From Serinus canaria (taxonomy: Eukaryota; Chordata; Aves; Passeriformes; Fringillidae), in the NCBI RefSeq assembly GCF_022539315.1, contig NC_066315.1, forward strand, positions 94,221,990 through 94,285,989: 64,000 nucleotides of DNA. Reading direction: 5' to 3'. Each line of letters starts with the position of its first letter. Position 1 is the first letter of the stretch. Both the position numbers and the translations under genes were made by a program. Positions 24,191-39,000 of the stretch are shown one piece after another. The notes beneath the pieces are model-generated. The model saw only the letters and a program-made list of their open reading frames with translations, was not told the origin of the DNA and searched no databases.

Positions 24191-27100
24191 AGGTGAATGT
24201 AAAAACCCACACAATGTTCCCAGTACTCTTAAAACTTGAAAATCTTGTTTAATACACAGAGAAACTATTCACTAATACTTCACAAAAGTAGAATGGAGTC
24301 TTATGTTTTGACACAGAAGGATTTATTTTCAAAATGGGAATGCTGTAGTACTTAGATTAATTTTAAAACTCTCCTTGCTAGTGGAATAGTTATTTTCAGA
24401 AGTCAAAGAGAGAGTTTTAGTGTAGTTAGCACACATTCTAATTTGCATATTTCTATGCTTAAGAGAGTTATGATGCTATTGTAACAGGATTTTTTCCCTC
24501 GGAGTAAAAACCCACCATGTACTTCTTCTGGCAGGACTGATTCTCCTTGTAGGAAGAACCTGAAATAATGACATAATGAACAGCACTCAGTGTGTTCTGG
24601 GGTTTTTTTTTGTTCTTGTTCTTGCATTTGTGTTCTCTACCTATTGTCTAATTTTTCATACCCCAAACTTAATAAAATTCTACATACACCTATTTCTACC
24701 TCTTTTTTTCTTTCTTTACCTCTTTTTTTTTTTTTTTCAAAATGAAATGTCTAACTTCTTTGTTTGTATTAGGGTGAATCACACTATGTGTTTTTAATGT
24801 TACTCCTATGCTGAGTTCTTCAGTTAACTGAGCTCCTAGGTTGAGTTTGCATGCCTGGCAATACCATGTGATCTATTGTATTTTAAGTCAAGAGGGAAAA
24901 AATATTTATCATCTTAATTATCATCTTCTATATTAAAGAAATAGCATTTCCTATTTTACATGAAAAAGAAGTCCACAGTCTATTAAGTGTTTGATTGCAT
25001 CAATGTGAAAAACTTGAAAATAACTTTAAGTGGAGGGAGAGGATGCCATCTTGCCTAGAGTATATCTGTTAGTTTTGTGTCCTTTGTGTAAGAGACATCA
25101 GCAGTGATTTTTTGGTGAGACTGTAAGCAAAGGTCACTGTGTGGGTCAGTGGCCATCATTTCACTGGGTCCTACTCCCTGCTGTCAAACTGCAGCTCACT
25201 GCATGGCATCTTCTCTTTCGTGTGAATCTATGAATTTTTCTAAAAGAGAATGTGTAAATTTGCACACAACCTATAGTTTAACCCTCTGCAAATTATCAAC
25301 CCTAGATTAAACATCTTCTCTTTATTTCTGTCAGATATAGAGGATTAATGAAAGCCATTTAAAACACAGTATGGATCAGAAATCTGCTGTTTTGTGTTGA
25401 ACACTTGAACACCTTGCATCTTCAAGTTGAATGAATATTGCTAACTTTATTTAAATACCATTCATCATTAGTGTGTACAGATTTTACCTTTTACCTGAAA
25501 AAAAGCCTTCCTCTTGAAAAGTCTCCAGAGCATGTTCTGAACAGTACCCAAATGCAACTAGACTCCCTTGAAGTCAAAAGCAATACTTTTAATTGACATG
25601 GATGGGACCAGATTGACAAATGTATGTACAAGGATTGTTTCTCCCGCCAGTGAACTGAAACCCCTTCAGGGGGTGAGGGCCACTCTCTGTTTCACCAATT
25701 TTCTGCCTGTATAACTTCATTGATTTCCACTGCACAGCCATGACATGTGAAATGGAGTGGACAATCAGGCCCTGGGGATGGTGGTTGCACTGTCAGCTCT
25801 GCCTGGCACTTTGGGGCGAGAAGCGTAAAAGGAGGGACGTGCTCTCTTCATGAACACCTCTGCAAGCTGGGCACCACCATGCTGTGTCTCCTCTCCTCCT
25901 GTGTGCTGCCTACAGGCAGCTGGTATTCACTTTGGAAAGGGTACAGTGGAGATTTGGGTACCTGGTACAGAAATCCAACCAAAGTGTGTATGGGGGGGGT
26001 TAGATCTAGGCAGCCGTATATAGCATTCATGGGCTTCAGAAACCCAGCTTGCTTCTGTAGTTGGTAAAATCCAAAATTCTTTAATAAAACTTCACTCAGC
26101 TAGGAGTGTATCATCTCACAGGGGGTGTTTTGTACATCCTACCTTATGTTCAGAGATGCATCCCATAAGTAACGATGAAAATGTCTTTATTAACATAGCT
26201 TAGGAGGCACCAGTCAAGTAAATTTGCAAATTTTTGTCTTTGTAACTAAGTTAAATCAGCATAGAATAATGCCTTTTGAAAACATTTCATTCTAGAAAAG
26301 ACCCATCTATATTTCATTTTCATTTAATTTTCTGCATCATGCATTTAATCAATATGCTCTATAATATAGACAGAAAATTTCTGCCAAGAGAAATTTGGTT
26401 TTACTGATGACAGCAACAAGGAATGATGGGAACATCCTCAAGTACATGGTAGCATGTAGCAGGAAATCCTACTTGAAAAATTCAAATTTGCTTGAATGCC
26501 ACAGTAGCATCATGTGGGTTGCAGTCTATGTCATGTCTTCTATAAAAAGATGCTGAAATGCAGCAAAGATTCCTAGGTGGAAAGGAGAAGTCTCTTCTGC
26601 AGATGTGTCCCAGAATTAATGCTAACTGCAGTCTTCCTGGTTCTCCTCTTTGGCAAGAGGTGAAAGTGGGCTTATTATTTATGGAGATCAAATACACTTG
26701 TAGATCTAATCCAGACCTAGCTTGCTCAGGAATGAAAAGCAAACAGCAGATCTGTGTCGTGCTTGTCTGTGGTAGCCTGCAGCCTTGGGAAATTCCCATT
26801 GTAAATAACTGCGTCACAGGCTGGGGCACCTTGCCCTCTAGTATTAAAAACCCTTTAGGGCTGGTGGAGCCAGCAGAGATCAACTGAGACCCAGAGGTGT
26901 GACAATGCTCTCTCCTCCCTCCTCCAGGGGGGAGGGCTGTCCCTGCTCCCATTGGGTTGTGGTGATCCCATGCATGGCTTCCTTAGGTGCTACAAAGCAC
27001 CAGCCAGAGCAGCTGCCAGCCTGGTGGCAGTGCCAAAATGCCACTGAAGGAACTGAGCCGGGGTGAGCATTTGCTCTGTAGCCTGTGCTGACAGATTTGA

Positions 27101-27797
27101 GTCACTGCTGTTAAGCTGCAACTGTTGTTGAACATTTTGTAATGGTGTAAATGACTTGTAATGTTTTGCAGCTGTAGGATCCACTTACCAAGGTCTTGGG
27201 GCACCCTGCAAGTAAGTTGGATGTTGGAAGGTGCAGTGTTTGTCTCCAACTGTAAATACTCTCAAAGTCTGGAGATAATGAGTGATTTTTCTATAGATAT
27301 TCATTTAGATCAGAATGAGACCTTTCTTTATCTCTCCTATAAAGTATAGCCTTTCTATAAATTAATAATCTTCTGTTTAGAGATACTCCATTTTTTTTTT
27401 TTTACCCTCAATGGACTATTTATACCCATACCAAAGTGAAAAATTGAGTTCATTTGCTCTCCATGTGCTGCAGTGATAGCAGCAGATGTGCTAATGCACT
27501 TTCAGCTTTTCCATGTTAGTATTTCTTATCTCATGGCATCCCTGTGCTCCCATGAGTACTGGCTGAATAACAGGGGAAATGACTAAAAGGAAATCTTGAT
27601 TTATAGCAGCTGGATGCAGCATCTCAAGCCAGCTCCTAAACATCCAAGTGTTCATGAGTGGGAGGGAAAAATCTGTTTCCTGAGCTGAGGATGCTAAGGT
27701 GTTGCTGCATGTTTACACATTTAGTTCTGTGAAATAAGACAAAAGTAGGAGCCTGGAAATTAGAAGGAGGGTTAAGGCAGTCTGAGCTGATTCAGCG
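24191..27797. other. unique-looking noncoding stretch with a GC-richer part
   Basis: No gene recognised. Two less AT-rich patches lie at about 25620-26050 and 26560-27240 and account for longer open frames on both strands (for example 26482-26952 minus and 26558-26887 plus, which overlap each other). Neither shows a domain, a consistent codon pattern or splice context that I would trust. An 8-G run is at about 25990. Confidence 0.45.
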
Positions 27798-28375
27798 TGT
27801 TCTGGGTTCAGGTGAGGGTGGAAAATTTGGCTGATTCAGCACAATTTAATCAGTAAAGAAAAATGAAGAAAAACTGTCGACACAGTCACACAGTCCACAC
27901 AGTGCTGTATTCTAGGCTGGTGACCAAACCAGTGTTTTTAACACACCAATGTGTTTGTTGTTGATGAACAGTCCTTGCACAGCATCAAGGCTTTCTCTCT
28001 TTCTCACTTTGCCACTTCAGTGAGAACTCTGGGCAGGATGTGAGGAGGGGATGGAGCTGGGACAGCTGACCCCAGCTGACCAAATGGATGTCACGTGGCA
28101 TATGGTGTTATGCTTAGCAATAAAATGTGTGTGTTTGGGTGGGAGGTGTGGGAAGAGGGGGAGAGATTTTTTCCAGGATAGCTGTTGCTGGGGCATCCCT
28201 CTGGCTGGGCATGACTCCACTGGTGATGGGAGGCTGTTTTTCTTCCTTTCTTTTTCATCACTTATTGAACTGTCTGTATCTTGATCCATTATGTACTTTT
28301 TGCCCTTCCAGTTCTCTCCCCTGTTGTGCTTGGGGGTTAAGTGATTTACCTGCCAGCTGTGGTCAATCTACCACA
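27798..28375 (+). mobile_element. near full-length avian endogenous retrovirus solo LTR
   Basis: It starts TGTTCTGGGTT and ends CTACCACA, so it keeps TG...CA ends. Internal blocks follow the order of a common bird LTR: a 'gtgctgt...aacacac...tgtttgttgttg' section at about 27903-27965, the 'gggacagctgaccccagctg' block at 28059-28080, 'catatggtgttatgcttagc' replacing the usual 'catatgacgtcatgctcag' TATA-proximal section, then 'attgaactgtctgtatcttg' at 28264-28283 and 'cccttccagttctctcccct'. Roughly 80 bases near the 5' end (about 27815-27890) do not fit and may be an insertion or decay. No clear target-site duplication was found. There is no coding retroviral sequence next to it. It is the same family as 17869-18140, in the opposite orientation. 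Confidence 0.85.
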
Positions 28376-31300
28376 AGCACTGTGATTTGAGAATGAGACT
28401 AGTGAGGACTCTAACATTTAATGCTCAGTGGTCAGTATCACCTTATGAATCCTTCATCTTTCTTTCTTGTAACTGTATTATTAGCTGTGGTATCACAGAC
28501 TCAGCTTATATTTTTGACTGGTAAGATCAAGCTTAGTTAGCTCTCGGCCTCATGCAGATCTAAGTAAGATCAAGTATATGTTGACAGCAGACTGTCATAT
28601 GCTCGTTCAATGGACTGAGATTGTGCAGAAAGCCTGGGTGAAGAGGTTGAGGTGCTCTCCCAAGAGAACATCTTTATCCCCAGGGGAGAGGGTTAAAGAT
28701 GATTCATTCATGCAATGAATCAGTCCACTTTCCTGTCCAGTAAGTCACAAATCATGGTTTGCTTGGTGGTGTGGCTTTAGTGGGAGGGTGAATTATGTCA
28801 CACCAGACACCCTGTGTATGCCAGGGAGGTACTTTCTGCAGGGAAATATGTGTATTTCAGCCTCCTCAGGATGAAGAGACAACATTGTTCAGTGCTTTTC
28901 TGAAAAAGTGATTTAGCCACTGTGCTACTAGAGAAAAGAAGTACTCCAGCCACAGGGAAACAGAAGTATTTGTGTCTGTAATGTTTTAAAATGCTTAATT
29001 CTTGAAATGTGCATGAAATATACAATGTGCATGCTTCTCAGATTAAATCCTTCTAGAGAGCTGTGAAAAGCATTTTGTCCTGTGACCACTGGAATGGTGT
29101 TGCTCCAAACTCCAGGGCCCATATTCCTGTTTCTCAGCTGATAAGGATTAAGCCCAGGAGGACATGTATTAATTTACATGACAACATAATTTACAGGGTT
29201 CTTCTAACACATTTCTATAAGGTGTGGGATTAACTCTCCTAATTACTACTATTACTTGATTCGCCTGTTAGAAAGTTTTTACAGAAGTAAGGATCCAGCT
29301 CCCCAGTTCCTGATCACTGGCTTAGAAAATTGTACAGGACCTAACCAGTAAGGCCAAGGATGTTGGTTTATATATGGAGGTGAAAACAGAAAGAATAAGC
29401 TGGTGGACAGAGCTTTGTGCAAAAAAGTTTGTCTTACATTGAACTAGAAAATAAGAAACATGTGTCAGCCTTTCACAGACACGTACCTGTATTTTGCTTG
29501 TAGTTCTCCAGCTGGGGAAATGTGAAACATCCCTTATTTTGTCCTGCAAATTTGTAACAAAATGAATTTTAATGTCCCTATATTAAAAAAAAACCCTCAC
29601 ATCTGTTTTTTAACATCTCAGGTAATTTTATTGAAAAATGTACATCTCAAATTGGGGTTTTTAAATTTCCATTTTTATGAGATTTGGCTGTAGTAGAACG
29701 ATTTGCTATTTGGAATAAATAATTTTGAGAACAGGTTTGCTTCCTGGACTTTGTGCAATACCAAGGGTTTGAAATTCTGCCATTGTCTAAGAAAAAAGGA
29801 ATGACTGCTGTTAGTGATGTTCTTTAATTCAACACTCTTCCCCCCCCCCATCAGTAAATAATTTATTTATCAGCAAATAAATCTGTTTGGTGCTTCCTTC
29901 ACATAGCTGTGAAAAAGAAAAAAAAAGGCCAGTTTTTGCTATGTCTTTTTCAACTTACCAAATTGCTATCTTGTGTTACTCATAACTTCAAGGTGCAAGG
30001 TAGACTTCTACTGTAGTCTTTGCTACCAAGTTGAATACTGTGTGACATGTTCGAATTCATTGCAGAAAAAGAAAACATTCAACCTTCCACATGCAAAGAT
30101 AAATGTGTATATGGGCAGTTAGCCAGTGCTCCTGTTTGTGCTTAAATGGGGAAACTTAGCCATATTTTGCATTGTTAGTTTTTTAAATGGCTTTTGTATG
30201 TGATTCAGACAAGGCGATTTTGCATATTAGTCACCTTTTAACTTTGCTTACTAAACAATTTGTTTTTGCTTATGTAAGTATGCTCAAATGTGTTTTTTTC
30301 TATTGCTGTCACCAAGGATAAATGTGCAGGTATGGCAGAGAAGAAGCATTTGTTCTCAGGATTGCATTTACTATGAGTGAGTTGGATGTATTCAATTTTA
30401 TCTTTTTGTGTTGATGGTGGCTAAAAGCATGGGAAATCTTTCTTCACTGACAAGTTTAAGAGAAACAAAGGGAGATTCAAATATCCATGGATATTTTTCC
30501 TTTGAGACTCTGATGGTAAATATCAAAGAATGCTTACCAAACTGGCTATTCCATATCATTGCAGGGTCAACAATTGAAAAGTTGGCTTGTTTTTTGTGGC
30601 AGTTTAGGTAGTAACGATCTTATCCTTTCTTCCCCTTTCAAAACCTCCTTTTTATCTAAAGTTTTTGGTTTTGGCTGTTTTTTTCTCCAGTGTTTGCTCT
30701 ATCCCATCTCTCTGTTTCAGGAACTTAAGCCAAAATATTTACTTTTGCCTTGGAAGTGTGCAATGAATGGTTATTAATACACAATTTTCTCAATTAGAAA
30801 TCTTGCTGTTCATGTTTAACTGGGAAACTGCCTGTCTATGTTTTAACTGGGAAATACTGATGAATAATAAAGATTGACAGAAATAATTGCTTTTTTCTTA
30901 TATTGAACAGGAATTACATTATGCAAAAGAATATGTTATACCACTCCTAAATGTTTTTACAGATTTTACAGTGCTGCTTCTTTAGCTTTCACAATGTTAT
31001 TGCCTTTTGCAATAGGATCTTAAAGTATTTGTTTCCTCAATAAAACAGGAAATATTGTATTAGTGATAGAAACAGATGTCACTGTTTTAACCAGTTATCA
31101 CACCAAACAAGTTATCTGAATCCTTGAAGACACTTTTGTATACCTGTTGTGTTTTGACAAATGTGAAAAACACACACTAATGGGTGAAAGAAGAATTCCA
31201 AGTGCATCATGGGCCAAGCAGGGATTAGTCCATTCATACTTAATAAAAATAGTCTTTTTGTTTTAGAAAACAATATTTAGGAGCCTGGGTGTGAGTGCAA

Positions 31301-34300
31301 ATGCCTATGGATCATTGAACCAGATGCTTTTTCTGCAGCACATTGGTCTCCTTCATGTGGTAGCCTTGAGTAACAAAAAGAAGGATAAATGTTTTAAGAG
31401 CAATAGCTGAAAGACTTGGAACCAAGCTGATGGAGCAAAAGCAAAATCTGTCTTCAGCCCTCCCAGGGTGGCTGGAAAGGGAGTGGTGGTGGAAGATACA
31501 GTTGATGAATCTGGGAGAGAGGAGGAGATACAGTGAAAGGATTGGCAAACAGACCTGGAATGTTATTGCATTGCTCAAGATGTGGTGACATATTTAAGAT
31601 GCATTTCTAGCAAAAAGAAAACTGAAAAATTAGGCTACCCATCTAAAAATGGAAGGGAAACAGTCTAGAAAAGAAAGAGGAAATTCAGATGTGTGAGGTT
31701 TGGAGAAGCTTTTGATTCAAGGCATAACTGGTAGAAGCTGCTAAAGGCAATGGTGGCATGAGGATGGCTTGAAAACTGATGGGCAAATGGCTGAGGTGTG
31801 TTGTACCAACAGATCAGTGCCACTGAAATCAGGCCTTGCTATCTCTAGAACACTTTTGTGTCAAGTTCTGAGTGGTGGTTACTGCAGGGAAGGCAAAGCA
31901 ACCAGCTCGATGAATGTTTGCTTCTCCAGAGGGTAAGACTGAAATTTTATGGGTTTAGGCATACTCTAGGAATTAATTCTTGTTATTCTATTCTCTTGCC
32001 TTTTTTTTAATTAAAAATTGAAGGGTTTGACTGTTTTAGTAAAAGCTGTAGATGGGCAGAAGTGGTTGCTGTGAGTGCAATTAGCATAATTTCCCCAGCT
32101 CTCTGCATAGGTCTTCAAGCAAATGTTTACCTAGGAAGTCCCTTAAATTTGAATGCATCTGTGTTCTTGTCAGCTGAATCGTGGCAGAAAGGTGGCACTG
32201 GAAAGTGATTTGGATGTTTGGTTGGCTTGAAGGAGTGACGGATTGATTCCCAGGAATAGCAAGTATAAATAATGCATAAAAATGCATCAAATCCAATGCT
32301 GAATTAAAGCTTGGTTTCTGCTTGTGATGTTGAAGGAAGGAGAGGCAATCTGGATTTCAAAGGCATGCATATTTCCATGCACATTTGTAAACACAAGTTT
32401 AGCTGTGACTCTCACATGTTTATATTGTGTTTTAGGGGAAGGTAACAGTACTTAAACATAGAATTAAAGACTTTTTCTTTTTTTTTCTTTTATTAATATT
32501 GGCAAATACATTAGTGAGCCTTTCTGCCTTGAGACAACAAATGACTGCGACCCTCTTTCAAAAGCAGGTATCTCAAGAACCACGTGCTTTCAGTACCTAC
32601 AGCCCTTACCCAGTACATGCAAGCAAATACTGCCTGTGGTAACAAAGCTGTCATGCTAGTTCAGGATTTAGGAGATGTTTTATGCATTGCTGCACTCAGA
32701 GAAACTCCTTTCAGAAGAGTGGATTATAAACCAGTTGGTGAGGAACATTGTTTGTGACACATTTTAGGTGATGGCATTTTGACTGTTGTTTTAACATACA
32801 TAACTTTGCCTTTAGCAATGAGTAACTGTTGCAGTGCTGCTGTCATCTCAGTTTTATTAAGCCTAAACCCAAAGAGCCATAGGGATGGAGCTTTTTTTAT
32901 TTATGCTTTTCTGTTTATGTTTAATATTACCCTCTGGCTATTGGCTAAGTGGATTTAAATCTGTCATGTTAAAGATTTTACTTTCAAATTTGTTTTTTAC
33001 CTTTCTAATCCTGAAGTGCTGCTTGTGTTGCTCTCACGATTGCTCGGTCTTGAGGAACTCCACTCATTTTCTTTAGGAAGACTTAGAAATTCTTGAAATT
33101 TGGCTGACAAAAGTAGTATTTCTCAGAAAGACTGCTGAAGTTGTCAGTTTGGTTCTCTTAGGACTGTGAATCATTTAGCAGCAGTGTCTACAGACCTGTC
33201 AAATCTCATGCCTTATACATAGCACTCATTCATTTGGTCCCTGTCTCTGGCTCATGTATTTTCAACAGTTCTGCAGCTTCTCTTCTGCTCTTTGAGACTG
33301 ATATTAAAGCAATCACTGACCATACAGAGAGTCAGAGGAAAATTTGGATTCTGCAGAGGTGATGACAAAAATATTGCCTTCCTTCAAGCTGATGATGCCA
33401 TCTATACTGGGGAAAAGTGATTGCTTTTCCTTTATTGTATGACTGATCTTCCCTAGGGCTGGTGGAGTTATTACTTCTTTCACAACAGAGAGGCTCATAC
33501 ACCATGTACAGACAGACAGACACATACATATGGACACAGACTACTCTTGAGCATTATTGAACTGATTTTATTAGGTACCTTCTTTCCAACCTGCCCATTT
33601 CACTCACCTTGTTGTGCCTTGCTACTTGGAACCTTAGCAATCAGGGCAACCTGTACTTGTGCTCCTCTCTGAAGGCTTTCTGGGTAGAGATTTACATGGT
33701 TGTCTTCACTCTCTCCAGCTCTACTCAGCAGCAGAGTTGCTTGGCACAAATGGCTCAGTTCTCTTCTGGAGTTATTTTGGGATAAAGTGTAATATGTTGC
33801 TCTGTAAATATGGCTCTTTGTAGCAAGAAAAATATCAGCCCATTCCTAATTCCCTATGATATCATCTTGTTCTTTGGGATTTCTTGGCTGGAAATAAATA
33901 CACATTCATATTTTTACAGTGAACAGAGATAATGTCTTGTCTCAGATACATGAGATGTGTTGAACACATGTAATGTATGGAGTAAAAATATTCAAGGGAA
34001 GACAAAATCCACCCAGGAAATTCCAAATATGTGTCAAACCATTCTGAGGTGTGACAGAAAGCTTTAAGAATGCTGAATACATCAGTAAAAAATAGGGACA
34101 AAGGCAACTCAATCCATGACTTGTATTTTTTATTGGGTAGGTGGAAGAGGAAGGAATATTGTATCAGTTTCTGATAAACAGAACATGAACTAGCTTAACC
34201 CTGAGTGTTGATAGTACAGAAAATCTAAGGTGGTTGTTGGAGCTTTACTTTGTGTTAGGGCTTGGGCTTGGTAGTTTGCTTTTTGGGGGAGAGGGGGCTT

Positions 34301-36000
34301 GTTGTCAGTGGTTTTAATTTTGTTTTTGCAGATCTATAGCTGAAAAACTTGAGGACTTCAGGATTTGATATAGTGAATAAAGGCTAAAATGCATGTTATC
34401 CTGTGACATCTTAGAGCACTAATATAATTTCTGTTGCTTTTTAATTGCTAGTGACATCTGTATTCTTCCTGCAATACATTCCTTGAGCTACCTCCTTGCT
34501 GTCCTGAATAGCTCATTATTAGGTGGCATGCAAAAGTAAGAAGCTGTGTAAAAAGGAGTTAGAATGACATTTTGAGTAATTTGGGTCATTGCTGGATAGA
34601 AAGGTAGCCTGATGTTTTACAGTAGAGTTTGTCAGGTGTTTCTTTTAATCTTGTGGTAGCATTTTTTAACTGTTATTTGGATTAATATTGCACGCCACAA
34701 AATTTGTCATGGTGTCAGAATTCCATTATCATGTTAACAAAACAACATCATCAGATTTTTTCCTTCCTGCAACTTCTAATTGGGTCACAGTTGTGATACA
34801 ACTTCCCCAAACATGAAAACAGGCTTCAACTGCACTGTTGGAGCAGTGGCTATAAATCCAGCCAATGGCCAAACTATGCAGTGATTAACTACATCCTACA
34901 GCTGCATAGATCTCTACAGATAGCTGTAACCTGCAAGGTGAAGTGATTGCTCATAACCACTGAGCATATATCCCCATACATCACTGCATGAAGACATCAA
35001 TCCTTTTCAAGGTTAAAAGGATATTTCTCAAAAGCAGCTGCGGCTGCAATTCACACAGGCAATAGTACAAGCAAGCTTTCATTCTTGAACTCCTTTGTTG
35101 CTGTTAGAACTTCAGGATTAGAGGCATTTCAAGCATGCAACCTAGCACAAAAATATGGGGCATAGTTGCAGAGTGCAACACCTTCAGGGCTCATCTTCTC
35201 CAGTTTCTTCTTTTCCCCAGTTTCCAGCAGCAGAAATGTATCTTTGATAGAACATCCAAATGGGGCTGCTACTTCCATCTTCTTTCCTTCTTTTGGGCTA
35301 AGCCTTTATTCCAAATAGCAGTGAAATGTCTTGTTTTGCTGTGTATATTCCTTAGGGTTTTGTTTATTTGTAGTGGTGTGGGTTTGTTTTTTTGTTTTTT
35401 TGTTTTTTTTTTTTGGTCAGATAATACTAAAAGAATGCATAAATGCAGTAATCTTGTAAATGCTTTTCCATATCATAGATGCAAGTTCTCATGGAGTTTG
35501 TTTACAGTTCTGGTGGGGATTTAACTGCCTGGCTGGATATAGATTTGACCTCTTCTGAGGCCATTCCTTTCTTATTACTGAGACTTAATGCATGTGAAGT
35601 GTTGATTATCACATCACTGCTGCCACATCCATCGTTACTATGAAGAGAAACTGACTTGATAAATGAATTTGATAAATGTTCATATGAATGTAGGTTCAGT
35701 TTCCAGTGTTGCCCAAAGTGGTTTTGAGTGGTTTTGGGTGAAGAAAGTATTATTTTTATCTTCTGGTAAAGTGACAGTGTTCTATTTCTGTCTTGGGCCA
35801 ATTTGGGGAGAAAAAATCCATTATAATATATAAGAAGTTCAGAAATGGCACTGACAAGGAACTCAAAAATCTGGACAAATAGTAGAAATCTTTCTGGATG
35901 AAAAAAAGCTTTGAAGTTTACACAATTTTATTCCTTTTTTTCCTATCTTGTGCTCTTGTTTCTGTAATTCTTTATTGTCTAAATAATTCTGTAATTTCAA
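28376..36000. other. unique-looking noncoding stretch
   Basis: No gene, RNA gene or known transposon recognised in this part. Minor items are a C10 run at about 29840-29849, a short cagacagaca run near 33510, and a T-rich stretch at about 35388-35415. Two 10-base units (gtggttttga/gtggttttgg) stand in tandem near 35719. Open frames are short and without domains; 35135-35524 (+) reads through the T-rich run as phenylalanine and is not credible. Confidence 0.5.
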
Positions 36001-39000
36001 AGCACAATCTGGCATAACCATAATATTGAGAAAAAAAGGATGTAAAACCAAAATAAATAATTTTGTTCAAAGTGTTTTAATAATGATCTCCAAGTCCCTT
36101 TAAGCATGAATTCAATTCTTTCATGGTCCAAGAATGTATAGTTTCCTACTCAAGATCCCATAATGTGCTCTTAGATTCACTAGCCTTCTTAGAATATACA
36201 AGAAAAGTAATTTATTATTTTGACCTAAAATCAATTTAAACACAATCCCTTTTAGGACATTAGTATTTGTCAGACCATTTTTATGTTCCTAGTGGTCTTA
36301 ATGGAGCATCAGTTACTCTTCAGACATGCTAGGTCTTTGTTCAGCTTCATTTGCAAATGATTATTTTTTGTTTTGGAATAATCCTATCCTTTATATTTAA
36401 TTATAACTTATAAACTGGCCTTGATAGAGGAAGAAAGTACTTTCATGGAAAATTTCAGTGGCAAGTAACACAACATTGCAGGAGACACAGCAACAACACA
36501 TTTTCATGACTAACATATCTAAAATTCAGAAAACTGTTCTCTGATTTAGAGAGATATAATTGGTATGCTAAAAGTTATTTAATTATTTAAAAATTAATAA
36601 TTTAGTTATTTTCAATTTAATGTGTCCAGTGAATATCAACTTTAATATAATTTCAATTTGGAGGTGTATTTGGATGCACAGTTATGATAGTGTGAGTGAA
36701 TCTGTTCTGTCAATTTTTAGTAAATCTGTAAGAGGTGTGTGAAACATGTCGTGTCTGCCATGGGGTAGTTGTGTAAGGGCTTAATGTAAACCTTCCAAAC
36801 TCCAAGGAAGCACTCTTTGGAGGGATGTAGGTCATGTGCTAAATCACCAAGTTAAATCAGAGGTATCAAACTCTGTGTGGTTGTGTGGACACTGTACACC
36901 CAGCAGAACAGTGGTGACATGGTTTGCACACTGCCAGCAAATCCACAGAAATGCTTAGCACAATCTGGCAGGGTATCAGTGTTTCCAGGCTCCCCTGCCC
37001 CCTGCAGCTGGCTGTCTACAACATTTCATGTGATTCCCCTATTACCTGTTCTGTGATGTCACCTTTAGGCATTTTGCTGTATTCTGTAATGAGGACATTT
37101 TCATCCTTTATGAGCACTGAGCATTAGGTACAAATGTCCTTCTGGCTCTCTACACACAAAGTATTTTGTGACATGCTAATGTTGTCGCTTTGTGGAAGCA
37201 AAAATACACTTGAGAATGCAATCAGGTTTTGACACTACTGATTTATTTTTGGTATTTTGTTCACATTATATCTTTTCCTATTAATCTGTCACAACACTTG
37301 ATGGATAGAATAAGGCACCCTTCTTGTTGTTTGCAGGTGTTATGTGAATTTGAGTCATAAATCTATAAATAAATATTATTTTTTTTTTCTCTTAGACTTT
37401 GGGGTTAAAGCCCCAAGAATCAGTAACTACAGTCTTTCCTGACTTGTAACAATTAATTATAGGTTTTTAGAGTCATAAATTAGAAAATTTGAATTGTTAT
37501 ATACTGTGTTTCTGGAAGCCAGGACCCAATTTTCTCTCTAAAAATTCTCTTCCCCTTAAGAACCAACTTAAAATATCAATGTAAATAACTTCAGCCTAAC
37601 ATAACCTGTCTACAACTGCTAATGCTGAAGACATTTGCATGATTTTGTTTTCTTCTATCAAAAATGACTGTGAGAATTGTATGAAAATGACAAAGGTAAG
37701 AACTGGCTGCAACATGAAAGATAATTGATCTTTAGAGCAGGAAAATAGAATCTGTGTTTTTAATCTGGAAGCAAGAAGAGATGCTCAGTGTGAAAATGCA
37801 TTCTGTGTTAATTTTGAACTATAAACTTCTATTTCCCTTCTGCAGCAGAAAGGAAGAAATGTCCTGTAATGAAATTTTCTCTTCAGGGTTAGGTCCCTGC
37901 TCTGTGCTCCCCTGGGAATTACACTGCAGTTGTACTTTCTGAGGTGTACTGTGGCCAACCCCTGGGTAAATCCTTTGAACTATCTGTAAGTATCTCTTGG
38001 TCTTAACAAAACAGAGCCCTGTAGGAGCAGGATGATTTTGGAAGAAAGATGAGTATTGCACAATGGAAGTGAAAAAACCAGGTGGCACTTGGCATGTCTT
38101 TCATCCCTTTGCTGGAATTAGCATTAGTAGAATAACAAGGTAGAGCTGGTGAAATAATAGATCAGAATAACAGCATCCATAAAAAGGTTCCTCAAGTGTT
38201 TCTTCATAATCTTGTTATTTTACAAATTATTAAAGTATTAAACTGTTGCTTTGATTTAACAAGAATTTTTTTTTCTCATTGGTTTAGATGTTGTTTATGC
38301 TAGGGTGACTTACATAACTTTGTGCAAATGGAAATATTTATTTTGATTGAATTAAAGAAAGTGTTTGGAATTAAAAGCTCCAGGTCATTTGAATTATCAT
38401 TGGATAAGTAATTTGCTTTCATTTCAAGCAAGTCTGTGCATCTCTGATCTAGAATTTTTCCTAGCTTTCAGTAATGCAGTAAGATATCAGAGAGCCTGTG
38501 TAGTCACTGCTGTCACTCAGTAAGCTGATTTAGAACTGCCTGAAGAGGCAGCACGTTTTGCTTGTGCTGGAGTTTCACTGACTCTTGGAACACAAACTCT
38601 ACAACTCTGTTCCCAGTGCTGCTGTTGAGCAACTGTTCAGTAACATCTAAAATATTAGACCTGAGGATGTCCTTTCTGCTCTCCTTTGTCTTTTCAACTT
38701 AATAGTCTCATTTTTTCCTCTTTATTTTCCTGCATGTTTCAAACATTATTAAAAATAGCCTTGAACTACAATCAGTGCAAAAAATAGTTTGCTGAGTAAT
38801 TTGGTTCACCTTCAGCTGACCTTATCACAATTCTGTTCATCTTCCCCTTGTCCAGCAGAGTTAGCTGTACAGCTCTGCTTTGGCTGTTTTAGGAAGATTG
38901 ACTGCTTTAGGCAGAAACACACTGAGGATCTCATGTGGGATAGCAGATTTAGTAACATCCAGTGCACTATAAGGGTAGTTTTATTTTGAATGAACATAGT

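Noticed and set aside
26482..26952. 156-codon minus frame overlapping a 109-codon plus frame
   Set aside because: Both strands are open because the patch is GC-richer and stop-poor; neither has domain or splice support.
30040..30065. tRNA B-box-like word (GTTCGAATTC)
   Set aside because: The last bases do not fit the GGTTCGANTCC box, and no A box or cloverleaf can be drawn upstream.
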